This document shows positions 1-8,403 of a DNA stretch of 64,000 nucleotides, piece after piece. Below the pieces are notes generated by a model. The model ran no database searches. It had not been told where the DNA came from and worked only from the letters and a program-made list of their open reading frames with translations. This DNA is from Streptomyces justiciae (lineage in GTDB: Bacteria; Actinomycetota; Actinomycetes; Streptomycetales; Streptomycetaceae). The translations under genes were made by a program, and so were the position numbers. The stretch lies in contig NZ_JADDXU010000017.1 of assembly GCF_015163075.1 (NCBI RefSeq), positions 124,001-188,000 on the forward strand, read 5' to 3'. Within the stretch, counting starts at the first letter, position 1; the number at the start of each line of letters is the position of its first letter.

Positions 1-1
1 G

Positions 2-85
2 CGCCGCCTGCTGTCCGATCCGCCGCGGTGGCAGTCAGTGGTCGCAGGCACACCGGATCTCGACACGCTCGGAGCTCAAGCATGA
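2..85 (+). CDS. 3' end of an unidentified gene (5' truncated by window edge)
   Basis: An open frame enters from the left edge and ends at a TGA at 83-85, giving a 27-residue tail that finishes DTLGAQA. The stop overlaps the ATG of the next gene in an ATGA arrangement, which is the usual sign of translational coupling and is the main reason to believe this frame. The tail is too short to assign to a family. If real, it is the upstream member of the catabolic operon that follows. Confidence 0.5.
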   Translation, partial: RRLLSDPPRWQSVVAGTPDLDTLGAQA

Positions 86-1005
86 ACATCGTGTCTTTCT
101 CGACACCGGGCAGCAGCCCTCGGCCGGGCTTCCTGGTCGGCGACGCCGTCCTGCCCGCCGACACCGTCCTGGGTCCGGGCGCCCCTGCCTCGGTCCCGGA
201 CATGCTCGTCGCATGGGACGACATCCGTGAGCGGGTCATGCGGGCGACCGACAACGACGGCCTGCCGCGCATCCCTCGAAGTGACGTGCGCCTGCATGCG
301 CCGATCCGGCCTGGCGCGCTGATCCTGTGCGCCGGTGGCAACTACCGAAGTCACCTCGAGGAGATGGGCGACTCCGTACCTGAGAAGGCGCCGTCATTCA
401 TCAAGAGCCCGAACGCCGTGACGGGTCCGGACGCACCCATCGTCCTGCCGCCCGAATTCGCCGAGATGGTCGATTTCGAGGGTGAGCTGTGCGTGGTGTT
501 CGGCCGCGAGTGCCACCGGGTGAGTGCGCACCAGGCCATGGACTACGTCGCGGGCTACACGATCCTCAACGACGTCTCCGCCCGTGACGGGGTGAGGGCG
601 TTTCTCACGGCCGCCACACCGATCGAGGGCCGCTGGTCGGTCATCGAGATGCTCATGGGCAAGCAGTTCCCCACGTTCGCCCCCGTCGGCCCCGCGATCC
701 TGACCGCGGACGAGGTCCCCGACCCCGGCGCCCTGCGGCTGACGACCCGGCTCAACGGCACCGTGATGCAGGACGCCCACATCACCGACCTCGTCGTGGG
801 GATTCCGCAGCTCGTCGAGGAGATGTCTCGCTACTACAGCTTCGCGCCGGGCGACCTCCTGAGCACGGGCACCCCGGCCGGGGTCGGCGCGGGGCAGAAG
901 CCGCCACGCTACCTCCGCGCGGGAGACGAGGTCGCCATCGAGGTGACCGGTATCGGCACACTCACCAACCGGATCGTTCCCGCCGCCGTTCCGGTCGCGA
1001 ACTGA
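82..1005 (+). CDS. Fumarylacetoacetate hydrolase (FAH) family protein
   Basis: A 307-residue protein of the FAH superfamily (2-keto-4-pentenoate hydratase, fumarylpyruvate hydrolase, acylpyruvase). These enzymes cleave or hydrate beta-keto-acid products of ring-cleavage pathways using a divalent metal. The core begins near residue 80 (ILCAGGNYRSHLEE), has the acidic metal-binding run VDFEGELCVVFGRE, the NDVSARD motif and the C-terminal STGTPAGVG loop. I place the start at ATG 82 because residues from there match family N-termini and it overlaps the preceding stop; an in-frame ATG at 28 would add 18 low-complexity residues. It is followed after 15 bp by the oxidoreductase gene with a purine-rich ribosome site between. 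The exact substrate cannot be read from sequence. Confidence 0.85.
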   Translation: MNIVSFSTPGSSPRPGFLVGDAVLPADTVLGPGAPASVPDMLVAWDDIRERVMRATDNDGLPRIPRSDVRLHAPIRPGALILCAGGNYRSHLEEMGDSVPEKAPSFIKSPNAVTGPDAPIVLPPEFAEMVDFEGELCVVFGRECHRVSAHQAMDYVAGYTILNDVSARDGVRAFLTAATPIEGRWSVIEMLMGKQFPTFAPVGPAILTADEVPDPGALRLTTRLNGTVMQDAHITDLVVGIPQLVEEMSRYYSFAPGDLLSTGTPAGVGAGQKPPRYLRAGDEVAIEVTGIGTLTNRIVPAAVPVAN

Positions 1006-1020
1006 GGGAAGGACGGATCC

Positions 1021-4000
1021 GTGTCGCAGACCACCACACCAAGGCCGCCCGCCGAACTCGACCTGTCTGCCCGCTACCGACCGGGTGCCGGACCGGTGCC
1101 GGTGACCGGAGTCCAGGCGATCGCCCGGCTGCTGGTCGAGCAGCACGCCGCCGACGGCGCAGCCGGCCTGAACACCGCGACCTTCGTGTCCGGCTACCAG
1201 GGCAGCCCGCTCGCCGGGCTGGACATGACCCTGGCGAAGGCATCGGAACTCACCGAGACCGCCGCCCTGAAGCTGGTACCCGCCGTCAACGAGGAACTCG
1301 CGGCCACCTCGGTGTGGGGCAGCCAACTGGAGGTGCCCGGGCACGCGCGCACAGTCGATGGTGCAGTGGGCATCTGGTACGGGAAGGCCCCTGGCGTCGA
1401 CCGGTCCGGGGACGCGCTCCGGCACGCGAACATCAGCGGAGCGCACCCCCACGGCGGTGTACTCGTCCTCGCGGGCGACGACCCGGGCTGCAAGTCCTCA
1501 ACCATCCCCTGCACGAGCGAGCAGACGCTCGCCTCCTACGGGCTGCCGGTGCTCTACCCGGCCGACGCCGCGGACATCGTGCGTCTCGGCCGCTACGGCG
1601 TGGCCCTGTCGCGTGCGTCCGGCATGTGGGTCGGAATGAAGATCACCACGGACGTCGCCGACGGCATCTACACCGTCGACGGCTCAGTGGGTGAAGTCGA
1701 GGTAACCGTTCCGGAGCTGGAGTGGGAGGGCAAGCCCTGGACCTACCGGCAATACCCCAGCCTCACCCCGCCTGCGTCCCTGCGGGCGGAGGAGCAGCTG
1801 CACGGGCCACGGGCTGCGATGGTGCGGGCCTTTCTCGCCGCCAACCCGATCAACACCGTGGAGGTCGACACCCCCGATGCCTGGCTCGGGATCATCGCGG
1901 GCGGCAAGACCTACGCGGACGTGCGCCAGACACTGCGCGACGTCGGACTCGACGAAGGGGACGGCGAGACGGCTCTGAGGCGTGCCGGTATCCGGTTGCT
2001 GCGCCTCGGCATGATCCACCCTCTCGAGCGTGACGAGGTGCGTGCGTTCGCCGCCGGCCTCGAAACGGTTCTGGTCGTCGAGGAGAAGGAGCCGTTCATC
2101 GAGCGTGCGGTGCGTGACGTGCTGTACGGCATGTCCGCCGCGCCGGTCGTGATCGGCGCGGCGGACGCGGAGGGACGGCCGCTGGTGCCCGTCACCGGTG
2201 ACCTGAACGCGCGGAGCCTGGAAGGACCGCTGCGCAGAGTGCTGCGCGGACGGGTCGACCTCGCGCCGTCGCGCCGCGAACCGCCGGTCCTGGAGTTGCT
2301 GTCGACGGGACGCACCCCGTACTTCTGCTCGGGCTGTCCGCACAGCCGCTCGACGCTAGTCCCTGACGGATCGGTCGCCGCCGGAGGCATCGGCTGCCAC
2401 GGGATGGTCACGCTCGACGGGCGTCCGGAAACGGATGTGGTGTCGCTGACCCAGATGGGCGGGGAAGGCGCCCAGTGGATCGGCCAGGCAGCGTTCACGA
2501 CGGCCCGTCACCTGTACCAGAACATGGGGGACGGCACCTTCGCGCATTCCGGACAGCTCGCCGTACAGGCATGTGTGTCCGCGGGTGTGTCGATCACCTT
2601 CAAGCTGCTCTACAACAAGGCCGTCGCCCTGACGGGCGGTCAGGATGCCGCCGGTGGTCTCGAAGTGCCCGCAATCGCCGCGAAGCTGCTCGCGGAGGGC
2701 GTCAACAAGATCATCATCTGCGCGGACGAACCCGAGCGCTATCGTCGCCTGCCGAAGCTGCCGGCCGGTGTTGCCCTGTGGCAACGGGACCGTTTCGACG
2801 AGGCACAAAAGGTGCTGGCCGAGGTGAAGGGAGTCTCGGTCCTCATCTACGACCAGCAGTGCGCCGCCGAGGCGAGGCGCCTGCGCAAGCGGGGCGCGCA
2901 GCCGGTCCGCCGTACTCGGGTCGTCATCAACGAGGCGGTCTGTGAGGGGTGCGGGGACTGCGGGGTCAAGAGCAACTGTCTGTCGGTGCAGCCGGTGGAC
3001 ACGGAGTTCGGCCGCAAGACGCACATCGACCAGAGCTCCTGCAACACCGACTACTCGTGCCTCGACGGTGACTGTCCATCGTTCATGACGATCGAGCTGC
3101 CACCCGGAACGCCGTCCAAACGGTCCGCGCCGCAGCGCCCAGAGCCCACCGCCGTGGCGGAGCCCAACCGGACGGCGCCGCACGGCATGTCCGATGTCTT
3201 CCTGGCTGGTATCGGCGGCACGGGGATCGTCACTGTGAACCAGGTGCTCGCCACGGCCGCGATCCGCGATGGGCTGACCGTGAACGGCCTCGACCAGACC
3301 GGACTGTCCCAAAAGGCGGGGCCAGTCGTCTCGCACTTGCGGATCGCGCACCGGGACAGTGTCCTCGAGCCGGCGAACCGGGTCGGCGGCGAGGTTGCCT
3401 GCTACCTCGCCTTCGACGCTCTGGTCGGCGCCGACGCCAAGAACCTCGCGTTCGCGTCGCTCGAACGCACCGTCGCCGTGGTCTCCACCAGCGCCGTTCC
3501 GACCGGCGCGCAGGTGCGCGACGCCTCGCTCACCCCTCCTGACGCCGACGAGCTGCTCTCGCGGTTCATCCGGCGCACCAAGGACGTGCTGCCCCTCGAC
3601 ACGACCGCGGCGGCCCAGGCGCTGTTCGGCGACGGCATGCCGGCGAACTTCCTTCTGGTGGGCGCCGCTTATCAGGCTGGTGTGCTGCCGATGTCGGCCG
3701 CGGCGATCGAGTGGGCGATCGAGGCCAACGGCGTCGCGGTGAAGAACAACATCGCCGCCTTCCGGTGGGGCCGTGTCGCTGTCGCCGACGCCACCGCCTT
3801 CGCGGCAGCCGTGAGCTCGGATCGGCCCGCGAGTACGCTGAAAGCGCCGGCCGACATCGACCTGGGCGACCTGACGGGCGAGACCCGGCGCCTCGCCGGC
3901 ATCCGAGCCACCCAGCTGATCGGCTATCAGAGCAAGAGCGTTGCACAGCGCTACGTCACCGACATGCTGACCGTGTGGCGCGCGGAACGCGCAGTGGGGC

Positions 4001-4488
4001 AGGACACGGCGTTCAGTGAGGCCGTCGCTCGAGGGCTGTACAAACTCACCGCGTACAAGGACGAGTACGAGGTGGCCAGGCTGCTGACCGACCCGGCCTT
4101 CGAGGCACAACTGCAGGCCGAAGTTCCCGGCGGGGTGAAGCCGCGCTATCGGCTGCATCCGCCGATCCTCAAGGCGATGGGACGCGAGAAGAAAATCGCC
4201 TTCGGCCCCTGGATGCGCCCGGTGTTGAGGATGCTGGCCAAGGGCCGCGTCCTGCGAGACACCCCGTTCGACCCCTTCGGCCACCTGCCAGTGCGCAAAC
4301 TGGAGCGTCAACTGCGCGACTCCTACCGCACGACAGTGCTTCGCCTCGCAAACGAGTTGACTGAGGAGTCATACAGCACGGCGGCGGCCGCGGCAGAAGC
4401 CGCCGACATGGTTCGCGGCTACGAGGACATCAAGCTCGCGAACGTCGACCGCTACCGCGCCCGGCTGGCCGAACTGGGGCTTTCCTGA
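1021..4488 (+). CDS. Indolepyruvate ferredoxin oxidoreductase, fused alpha/gamma type
   Basis: An 1155-residue single-chain 2-oxoacid:ferredoxin oxidoreductase, starting at GTG 1021. Such enzymes decarboxylate arylpyruvates or related 2-oxo acids to the acyl-CoA while reducing ferredoxin. Domains in order: an N-terminal pyrimidine-binding region with the VNEE and GDDPG segments; a cysteine motif CSGCPHS near residue 435; the thiamine-diphosphate domain with GDGTFAHSG near 503; a Cys-rich iron-sulfur region (CEGCGDCG near 641 and CNTDYSCLDGDC near 675); and a gamma domain beginning AGIGGTGIV near 727. The C-terminal third matches the additional domain found in the large fused bacterial forms. 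It lies between the FAH-family gene and an SDR gene in one operon, pointing to breakdown of an aromatic or branched keto acid. Cytosolic. Confidence 0.92.
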   Translation: MSQTTTPRPPAELDLSARYRPGAGPVPVTGVQAIARLLVEQHAADGAAGLNTATFVSGYQGSPLAGLDMTLAKASELTETAALKLVPAVNEELAATSVWGSQLEVPGHARTVDGAVGIWYGKAPGVDRSGDALRHANISGAHPHGGVLVLAGDDPGCKSSTIPCTSEQTLASYGLPVLYPADAADIVRLGRYGVALSRASGMWVGMKITTDVADGIYTVDGSVGEVEVTVPELEWEGKPWTYRQYPSLTPPASLRAEEQLHGPRAAMVRAFLAANPINTVEVDTPDAWLGIIAGGKTYADVRQTLRDVGLDEGDGETALRRAGIRLLRLGMIHPLERDEVRAFAAGLETVLVVEEKEPFIERAVRDVLYGMSAAPVVIGAADAEGRPLVPVTGDLNARSLEGPLRRVLRGRVDLAPSRREPPVLELLSTGRTPYFCSGCPHSRSTLVPDGSVAAGGIGCHGMVTLDGRPETDVVSLTQMGGEGAQWIGQAAFTTARHLYQNMGDGTFAHSGQLAVQACVSAGVSITFKLLYNKAVALTGGQDAAGGLEVPAIAAKLLAEGVNKIIICADEPERYRRLPKLPAGVALWQRDRFDEAQKVLAEVKGVSVLIYDQQCAAEARRLRKRGAQPVRRTRVVINEAVCEGCGDCGVKSNCLSVQPVDTEFGRKTHIDQSSCNTDYSCLDGDCPSFMTIELPPGTPSKRSAPQRPEPTAVAEPNRTAPHGMSDVFLAGIGGTGIVTVNQVLATAAIRDGLTVNGLDQTGLSQKAGPVVSHLRIAHRDSVLEPANRVGGEVACYLAFDALVGADAKNLAFASLERTVAVVSTSAVPTGAQVRDASLTPPDADELLSRFIRRTKDVLPLDTTAAAQALFGDGMPANFLLVGAAYQAGVLPMSAAAIEWAIEANGVAVKNNIAAFRWGRVAVADATAFAAAVSSDRPASTLKAPADIDLGDLTGETRRLAGIRATQLIGYQSKSVAQRYVTDMLTVWRAERAVGQDTAFSEAVARGLYKLTAYKDEYEVARLLTDPAFEAQLQAEVPGGVKPRYRLHPPILKAMGREKKIAFGPWMRPVLRMLAKGRVLRDTPFDPFGHLPVRKLERQLRDSYRTTVLRLANELTEESYSTAAAAAEAADMVRGYEDIKLANVDRYRARLAELGLS

Positions 4489-4558
4489 CCCACTGCTCCC
4501 TCCTGCGTCACAACGACGCCTTCCGCTCGACCACGAATCCCCAAGGAGGGAAGAAAAG

Positions 4559-5419
4559 ATGAGTGACAAGGCCCTCCGGGACCAGACGATCCTGATCTCA
4601 GGCGGTTCTCGCGGCATCGGGTTGGCCATCGCCGTCGCCGCCGCCCGTCAGGGCGCCAATGTGGCCTTGCTGGCGAAGACCGACGTGCCTGACCCGCGCC
4701 TGCCGGGCACGGTGCACACCGCCGCCGCGGAGATCGAGGCGGCCGGCGGCAAAGCTCTCCCCATCGTCGGGGACGTGAGGGACGAAAAGTCGGTCGCAGG
4801 GGCGGTAGCGAGGACCGTAGACCACTTCGGTGGCATCGACATCTGTGTCAACAACGCCAGCGCGATCGCGCTGAGCGCCACCGAGGAACTGCCCACAAAG
4901 CGTTTCGACCTCATGATGGCGATTCAGCTCCGCGGCAGTCACCTGCTGACCCGGGCATGTCTTCCCCACCTCCGTCAGGCCTGGAATCCGCACATCCTCA
5001 GCCTGTCGCCGCCGCTCAACATGAACCCCAGATGGCTAGCCTTCTCGCCCGCCTACATGGTGGCCAAGTACGGCATGTCCCTGCAGACACTCGGCTGGGC
5101 GGCCGAGTACGCCGACGCGGGGATCGCCGCCAACTGCCTCTGGCCCGAGACCTACATCAGCACCGCGGCAGTCCAGAACCTGCTTGGCGGTGACAACGCT
5201 GTGGTGAAGTCCCGCACCCCGGACATCGTCGCCGATGCCGCGTTGCACATCCTCACTCGGCCGTCCCGGGACTGCACCGGCAACACCTTCATCGACGCTG
5301 ATGTCCTGCGCGGCGCCGGAATGAACGACCTCTCGAAGTACGGCGTCGGCGACACGCTCGCGTACGACATCTTCGTCGACCCCCCTGCGTCGGCTCCCGA
5401 GACGGGGTCAAAGGACTGA
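4559..5419 (+). CDS. SDR family oxidoreductase (HSDL2-like)
   Basis: A 286-residue classical short-chain dehydrogenase. The NAD(P) motif GGSRGIG lies at residues 14-20, NNAS near 99, and the catalytic Y166/K170 pair in YMVAK. The segment SLSPPLNMNPRW before the tyrosine and the PET(Y/W)I segment after it are typical of the hydroxysteroid-dehydrogenase-like-2 subgroup, which is often found with fatty-acid or side-chain degradation genes. The start at ATG 4559 is fixed by a strong AAGGAGGG ribosome site about 8 bp upstream. It follows the oxidoreductase gene by 70 bp on the same strand and is probably the last gene of that operon. The substrate is unknown. Confidence 0.88.
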   Translation: MSDKALRDQTILISGGSRGIGLAIAVAAARQGANVALLAKTDVPDPRLPGTVHTAAAEIEAAGGKALPIVGDVRDEKSVAGAVARTVDHFGGIDICVNNASAIALSATEELPTKRFDLMMAIQLRGSHLLTRACLPHLRQAWNPHILSLSPPLNMNPRWLAFSPAYMVAKYGMSLQTLGWAAEYADAGIAANCLWPETYISTAAVQNLLGGDNAVVKSRTPDIVADAALHILTRPSRDCTGNTFIDADVLRGAGMNDLSKYGVGDTLAYDIFVDPPASAPETGSKD

Positions 5420-5965
5420 GGGACGGCTGGACCACACACTCCTCCTCCCCGCCTGCCGAGGCTCCACGACCGCGGTACGGCGCACAGGCGTAGATGTACC
5501 GACGGACAGCCCGGCGGAGAGTCTGGGCGAGCCGTGAGTGCCAACATTCTGTGGGCATGTCGCTGCGGGTGACGGCAACACGATGGACTGCTTACTTCCA
5601 AGCAGCGGCACGTGTCAGTGTTGGGTCTCCTGTCGGCCGCCGCAGGCCGGGCCAGCGCTGACCTGGGTCTCGGTGAAGCTGTGCAGGTCCCATGGCAGTT
5701 TTCGACGTCGATGCCCCTGTGACTGTGACCGCCGAAGGGCGGGTCGTGTGCGATGCCGCCGCCGTGGGCGTTGACGAGACCGGCCCGATCCGCCTCGCGG
5801 GTCGCGGCAGGGAGCGACGAGCAGGACGCTGCGGAGGCGGACGCTCCGGTCATGATCCACTGACCCGGGCCCGCGGCCGGTGCCGCACGGCGTCCTTCTA
5901 GCGCGGGTCCGCCCGCCGTCTTCTCCCAGAGGGTGGGAGGATCCGCGTCATGCGGCGCGGACGGC
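5420..5965. other. Intergenic stretch without a convincing gene
   Basis: This stretch lies downstream of the SDR gene. Open frames exist on both strands, but they have arginine-rich, low-information translations and no ribosome site or family motif. I see no RNA gene or clear hairpin terminator. It is probably degenerate sequence bordering the TetR remnant. Confidence 0.5.
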
Positions 5966-6073
5966 CTAACACGAACCGAGCGCGGCGAAGGCCTTGTCGA
6001 GCAGGCCGATGAGGTCGAGTGCGCCGTCGGAGGCGGTCCAGCGATCCAGGGCGATGCCGAGGCAGTCGAGCCC
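5966..6073 (-). pseudogene. C-terminal remnant of a TetR-type regulator
   Basis: On the minus strand one frame reads GLDCLGIALDRWTASDGAL followed by DLIGLLDKAFAALGSC and a stop at 5966-5968. This closely resembles the last 30 residues of TetR regulators from actinomycetes (GLALDRW...DLLALLDRAFAAL). No helix-turn-helix or remaining core is found upstream, so only the tail survives. On the opposite strand, around 6068-6177, a frame ending ERHWTALLDLFGRAVPAASITP resembles the tail of a dienelactone-hydrolase-like protein, but that is weaker. Both suggest that a regulator and its target were lost here. Confidence 0.45.
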
Positions 6074-6255
6074 ACGCCGACACCGCCATGCACAACGCCG
6101 AGGCCACAGAACGGCATTGGACGGCCCTGCTGGACCTCTTCGGACGCGCCGTCCCCGCCGCTTCCATCACGCCGTAGTCCCTGAGCCGGGCCGCGGGTCG
6201 CACCCGCGCCCACTGGTCACGATTTCGGCAGTCAAAAGAAACGGAGTCACCAAGC

Positions 6256-6973
6256 ATGTCCACCAAGACCCTCGGCCTCATCGGCAGCGGAATGATCGGC
6301 AGTGCTTCTGGCCAGACTAGCCGTCGCCGCCGGCCTGGACGTCGTCCTGAGCAACTCCCGGGGCCCCGAGACCCTCGCCGACCTGGTCGCGGAACTCGGT
6401 GACCACGCCCGCGCTGCCACGCCGCAGGAAGCGGCGCGCGCCGGTGACCTCGTGGTGGCGACCATCCCGCTGAAGGCCTACGAGCAGCTGCCCGCCGCCG
6501 CTCTGGCCGACAAGACGGTGATCGACACGATGAACTACTACCCGGACCGCGACGGCGCCATCGCCGGCCTGGACACCGGCGACTCGACCTCAAGTGAACT
6601 CGTGCAGCGCCACCTCGCCGACTCCCGCGTCGTCAAGGCGTTCAACAACATCGACTTCCGCCGCCTGTCCACCAGCGCCCGCCCCTCCGGCGCCCCCGAT
6701 CGCAGCGCCCTGCCCCTCGCCGGCGACGACCCGGCAGCCAAAGTGGAGGCGGCACGCTTGCTGGACGCCCTCGGCTACGACGCGGTCGACATCGGCACCC
6801 TCACCGACAGCTGGCGCAGCCAGCCGGGCACCCCTGTCTACGTCCAGCCGTACATGGCCGAGCGGCCGGAGGGGCTGAGCCGGGAAGAGGCTGAGCGCTG
6901 GTTCTTCCAGACGCCGGGTGTGCCGGTGCCTGTCGATCGGGTGAAGGAGCTGGTCGACGCCGCCACTCGCTGA
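6256..6973 (+). pseudogene. NADP-dependent F420 reductase-like oxidoreductase, frameshifted near its start
   Basis: Reading from ATG 6256 gives MSTKTLGLIGSGMIGSA, the start of a Rossmann domain with a GxGxxG motif, but the frame is then lost. The next frame from about 6307 continues exactly where the family would (LARLAVAAGLDVVLSNSRGP) and runs to the stop at 6971-6973 with family features such as DTMNYYP and VVKAFNN. A single extra T at about 6306-6307 (GCTTCTGG instead of GCTCTGG) explains the break. Without it the product would be about 238 residues, resembling coenzyme F420-dependent NADP reductases and related NAD(P)-binding proteins. A GTG at 6302 could start translation but would delete the dinucleotide-binding loop. 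Either a pseudogene or a base-call error. Confidence 0.75.
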
Positions 6974-7254
6974 ACCGCAGTTGGTCGAATGGGAATGGGG
7001 TCTTTCAGGAGACCTGCCCGGCCCGGTTGGACAGAAGGGGCAAAGGCTGACAGGGGTCGACGGCAGTTGCGGGCTGCGTGGTCAAGGCTCGTCCATGGCG
7101 ACACCCTGCCGAAGAGCCTGCATGGTCGTCGACATCTTCCCCCGGGCCACGCAGTACAAGGAGACCGCCGGGAGCCGGGGCCCGGTCTGCCACCACTGAT
7201 GGACGTGGAGGCAGACCGGGGAACGCACGAGGCGTGAATCACTCAGTCCACAAG

Positions 7255-7274
7255 CTCGGCCTCTCACGGCCGAG
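7255..7274 (-). terminator. Hairpin at the epoxide hydrolase stop codon
   Basis: CTCGGCC and GGCCGAG form a 7-bp stem with a 6-nt loop (TCTCAC) that contains the stop codon of the epoxide hydrolase gene. The position at the end of the minus-strand run of genes fits a terminator. There is no T-run, which is common for streptomycete terminators. Confidence 0.4.
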
Positions 7275-8403
7275 ATCGAAATGATGACCGTGATATCTCC
7301 GGAAGGCTCTGGAAGAACCCTCGGATGTCGGCGACCAGCAGATCGGGCTGCTCCATGGCGGGGAAGTGGCCGCCGCGGTCGAACTCGGACCAGTGTGTGA
7401 TGGTGTTGGCGGCCTCTGCGAACCGGCGGACGGACAGGCTGAGATCCTTGGGGAAGACCGCGACACCGGTCGGGGTGGGGGAGGGCTCCACCGGCCGCAC
7501 CCGGGCGGCCAGGGACTCGTAGTACAGGCGGGCTGCGGAGCCGGCCGTGCCGGTGAGCCAGTAGACCATGACGTTGGTGAGCATTTGGTCGCGGTCCACG
7601 GCGTCCTCGGGTATGTCGGCGGAGTCTGTCCAGTCCCTGAACTTCTCCACGATCCAGGCCAGTTGTCCGACCGGTGAGTCGTGCAGGGCGTAGGCGAGTG
7701 TCTGCGGCCGAGTGGACTGGATGGCTGCGTAGCCGAAGAGCTCACGCTGGTATCGCTGCCCGTGCTGGAGCCGCCGCTGCTCTTCCTCGGTGTAGGGCTC
7801 CAGGCCTGGCTGGGGAGGCATGCCGATCATGGTGACGTGTACGGCCGCGGCATGTTCGGCGTCGATTCGGCCCAGTTCTCGCGTGATGGCCGAGCCCCAG
7901 TCACTGCCGTGGGCCCCGTAACGGGTGTAGCCGAGCCGGCTCATCAGCTCTGCCCAGGTCCGGGCGACGCGCTCGACGTTCCAGCCTTTCTCGCGGGTGG
8001 GGCCCGAGAAGCCGTAGCCGGGTATGGAGGGGACGACGACCTGGAAGTCCTCGCTCAACGGCTCGATGATGTTGAGGAGTTCGACGAGGGAGCCGGGCCA
8101 GCCGTGGGTGGCGATCAGCGGCAGGGCGTGGGGGTTCGCCGAACGAACGTGCATGAAGTGCACGTTCTGGCCGTGGATCTCGGTGGTGAACTGCGGGAAG
8201 GAGTTCAGGCGTTTTTCGTGGACGCGCCAGTCGTAGGAGTGCCGCCAGTAGTCTGCCAGCTCTTTGCTGTAGTTGAGGGGGATGCCGTACTCCCAGCCGA
8301 CGCCAGGGAGTTCGTCGGGCCAGCGGGTGCGGTCGAGGCGGTCGTGCAGGTCGTCCAGCTGGGATTGGGGGATGTCGATGCGAAAGGGGGTGATCGCGGT
8401 CAT
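7264..8403 (-). CDS. Epoxide hydrolase (EHN-type alpha/beta hydrolase)
   Basis: A 379-residue protein with an N-terminal epoxide-hydrolase domain (residues about 4-110, FRIDIPQSQLDDLHDRL) and an alpha/beta hydrolase core. The oxyanion-hole motif HGWPGS is near residues 99-104, the nucleophile is D168 in GSDWGS, and the catalytic histidine is H346 in GGHFPAME. The family opens epoxides to vicinal diols in the cytosol. The ATG at 8403 overlaps the end of the MFS gene by 4 bp, so the two may be coupled. With the P450 system, aldehyde dehydrogenase and SDR upstream, it suggests oxidation of an alkene or terpenoid through an epoxide and diol. Confidence 0.9.
   Translation of the reverse strand: MTAITPFRIDIPQSQLDDLHDRLDRTRWPDELPGVGWEYGIPLNYSKELADYWRHSYDWRVHEKRLNSFPQFTTEIHGQNVHFMHVRSANPHALPLIATHGWPGSLVELLNIIEPLSEDFQVVVPSIPGYGFSGPTREKGWNVERVARTWAELMSRLGYTRYGAHGSDWGSAITRELGRIDAEHAAAVHVTMIGMPPQPGLEPYTEEEQRRLQHGQRYQRELFGYAAIQSTRPQTLAYALHDSPVGQLAWIVEKFRDWTDSADIPEDAVDRDQMLTNVMVYWLTGTAGSAARLYYESLAARVRPVEPSPTPTGVAVFPKDLSLSVRRFAEAANTITHWSEFDRGGHFPAMEQPDLLVADIRGFFQSLPEISRSSFRSRP

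Noticed and set aside
2356..4311. 651-codon open frame on the minus strand opposite the oxidoreductase gene
   Set aside because: It mirrors a well-supported gene, has low-information Arg/His/Gly-rich translation and no ribosome site; a normal shadow in high-G+C DNA.
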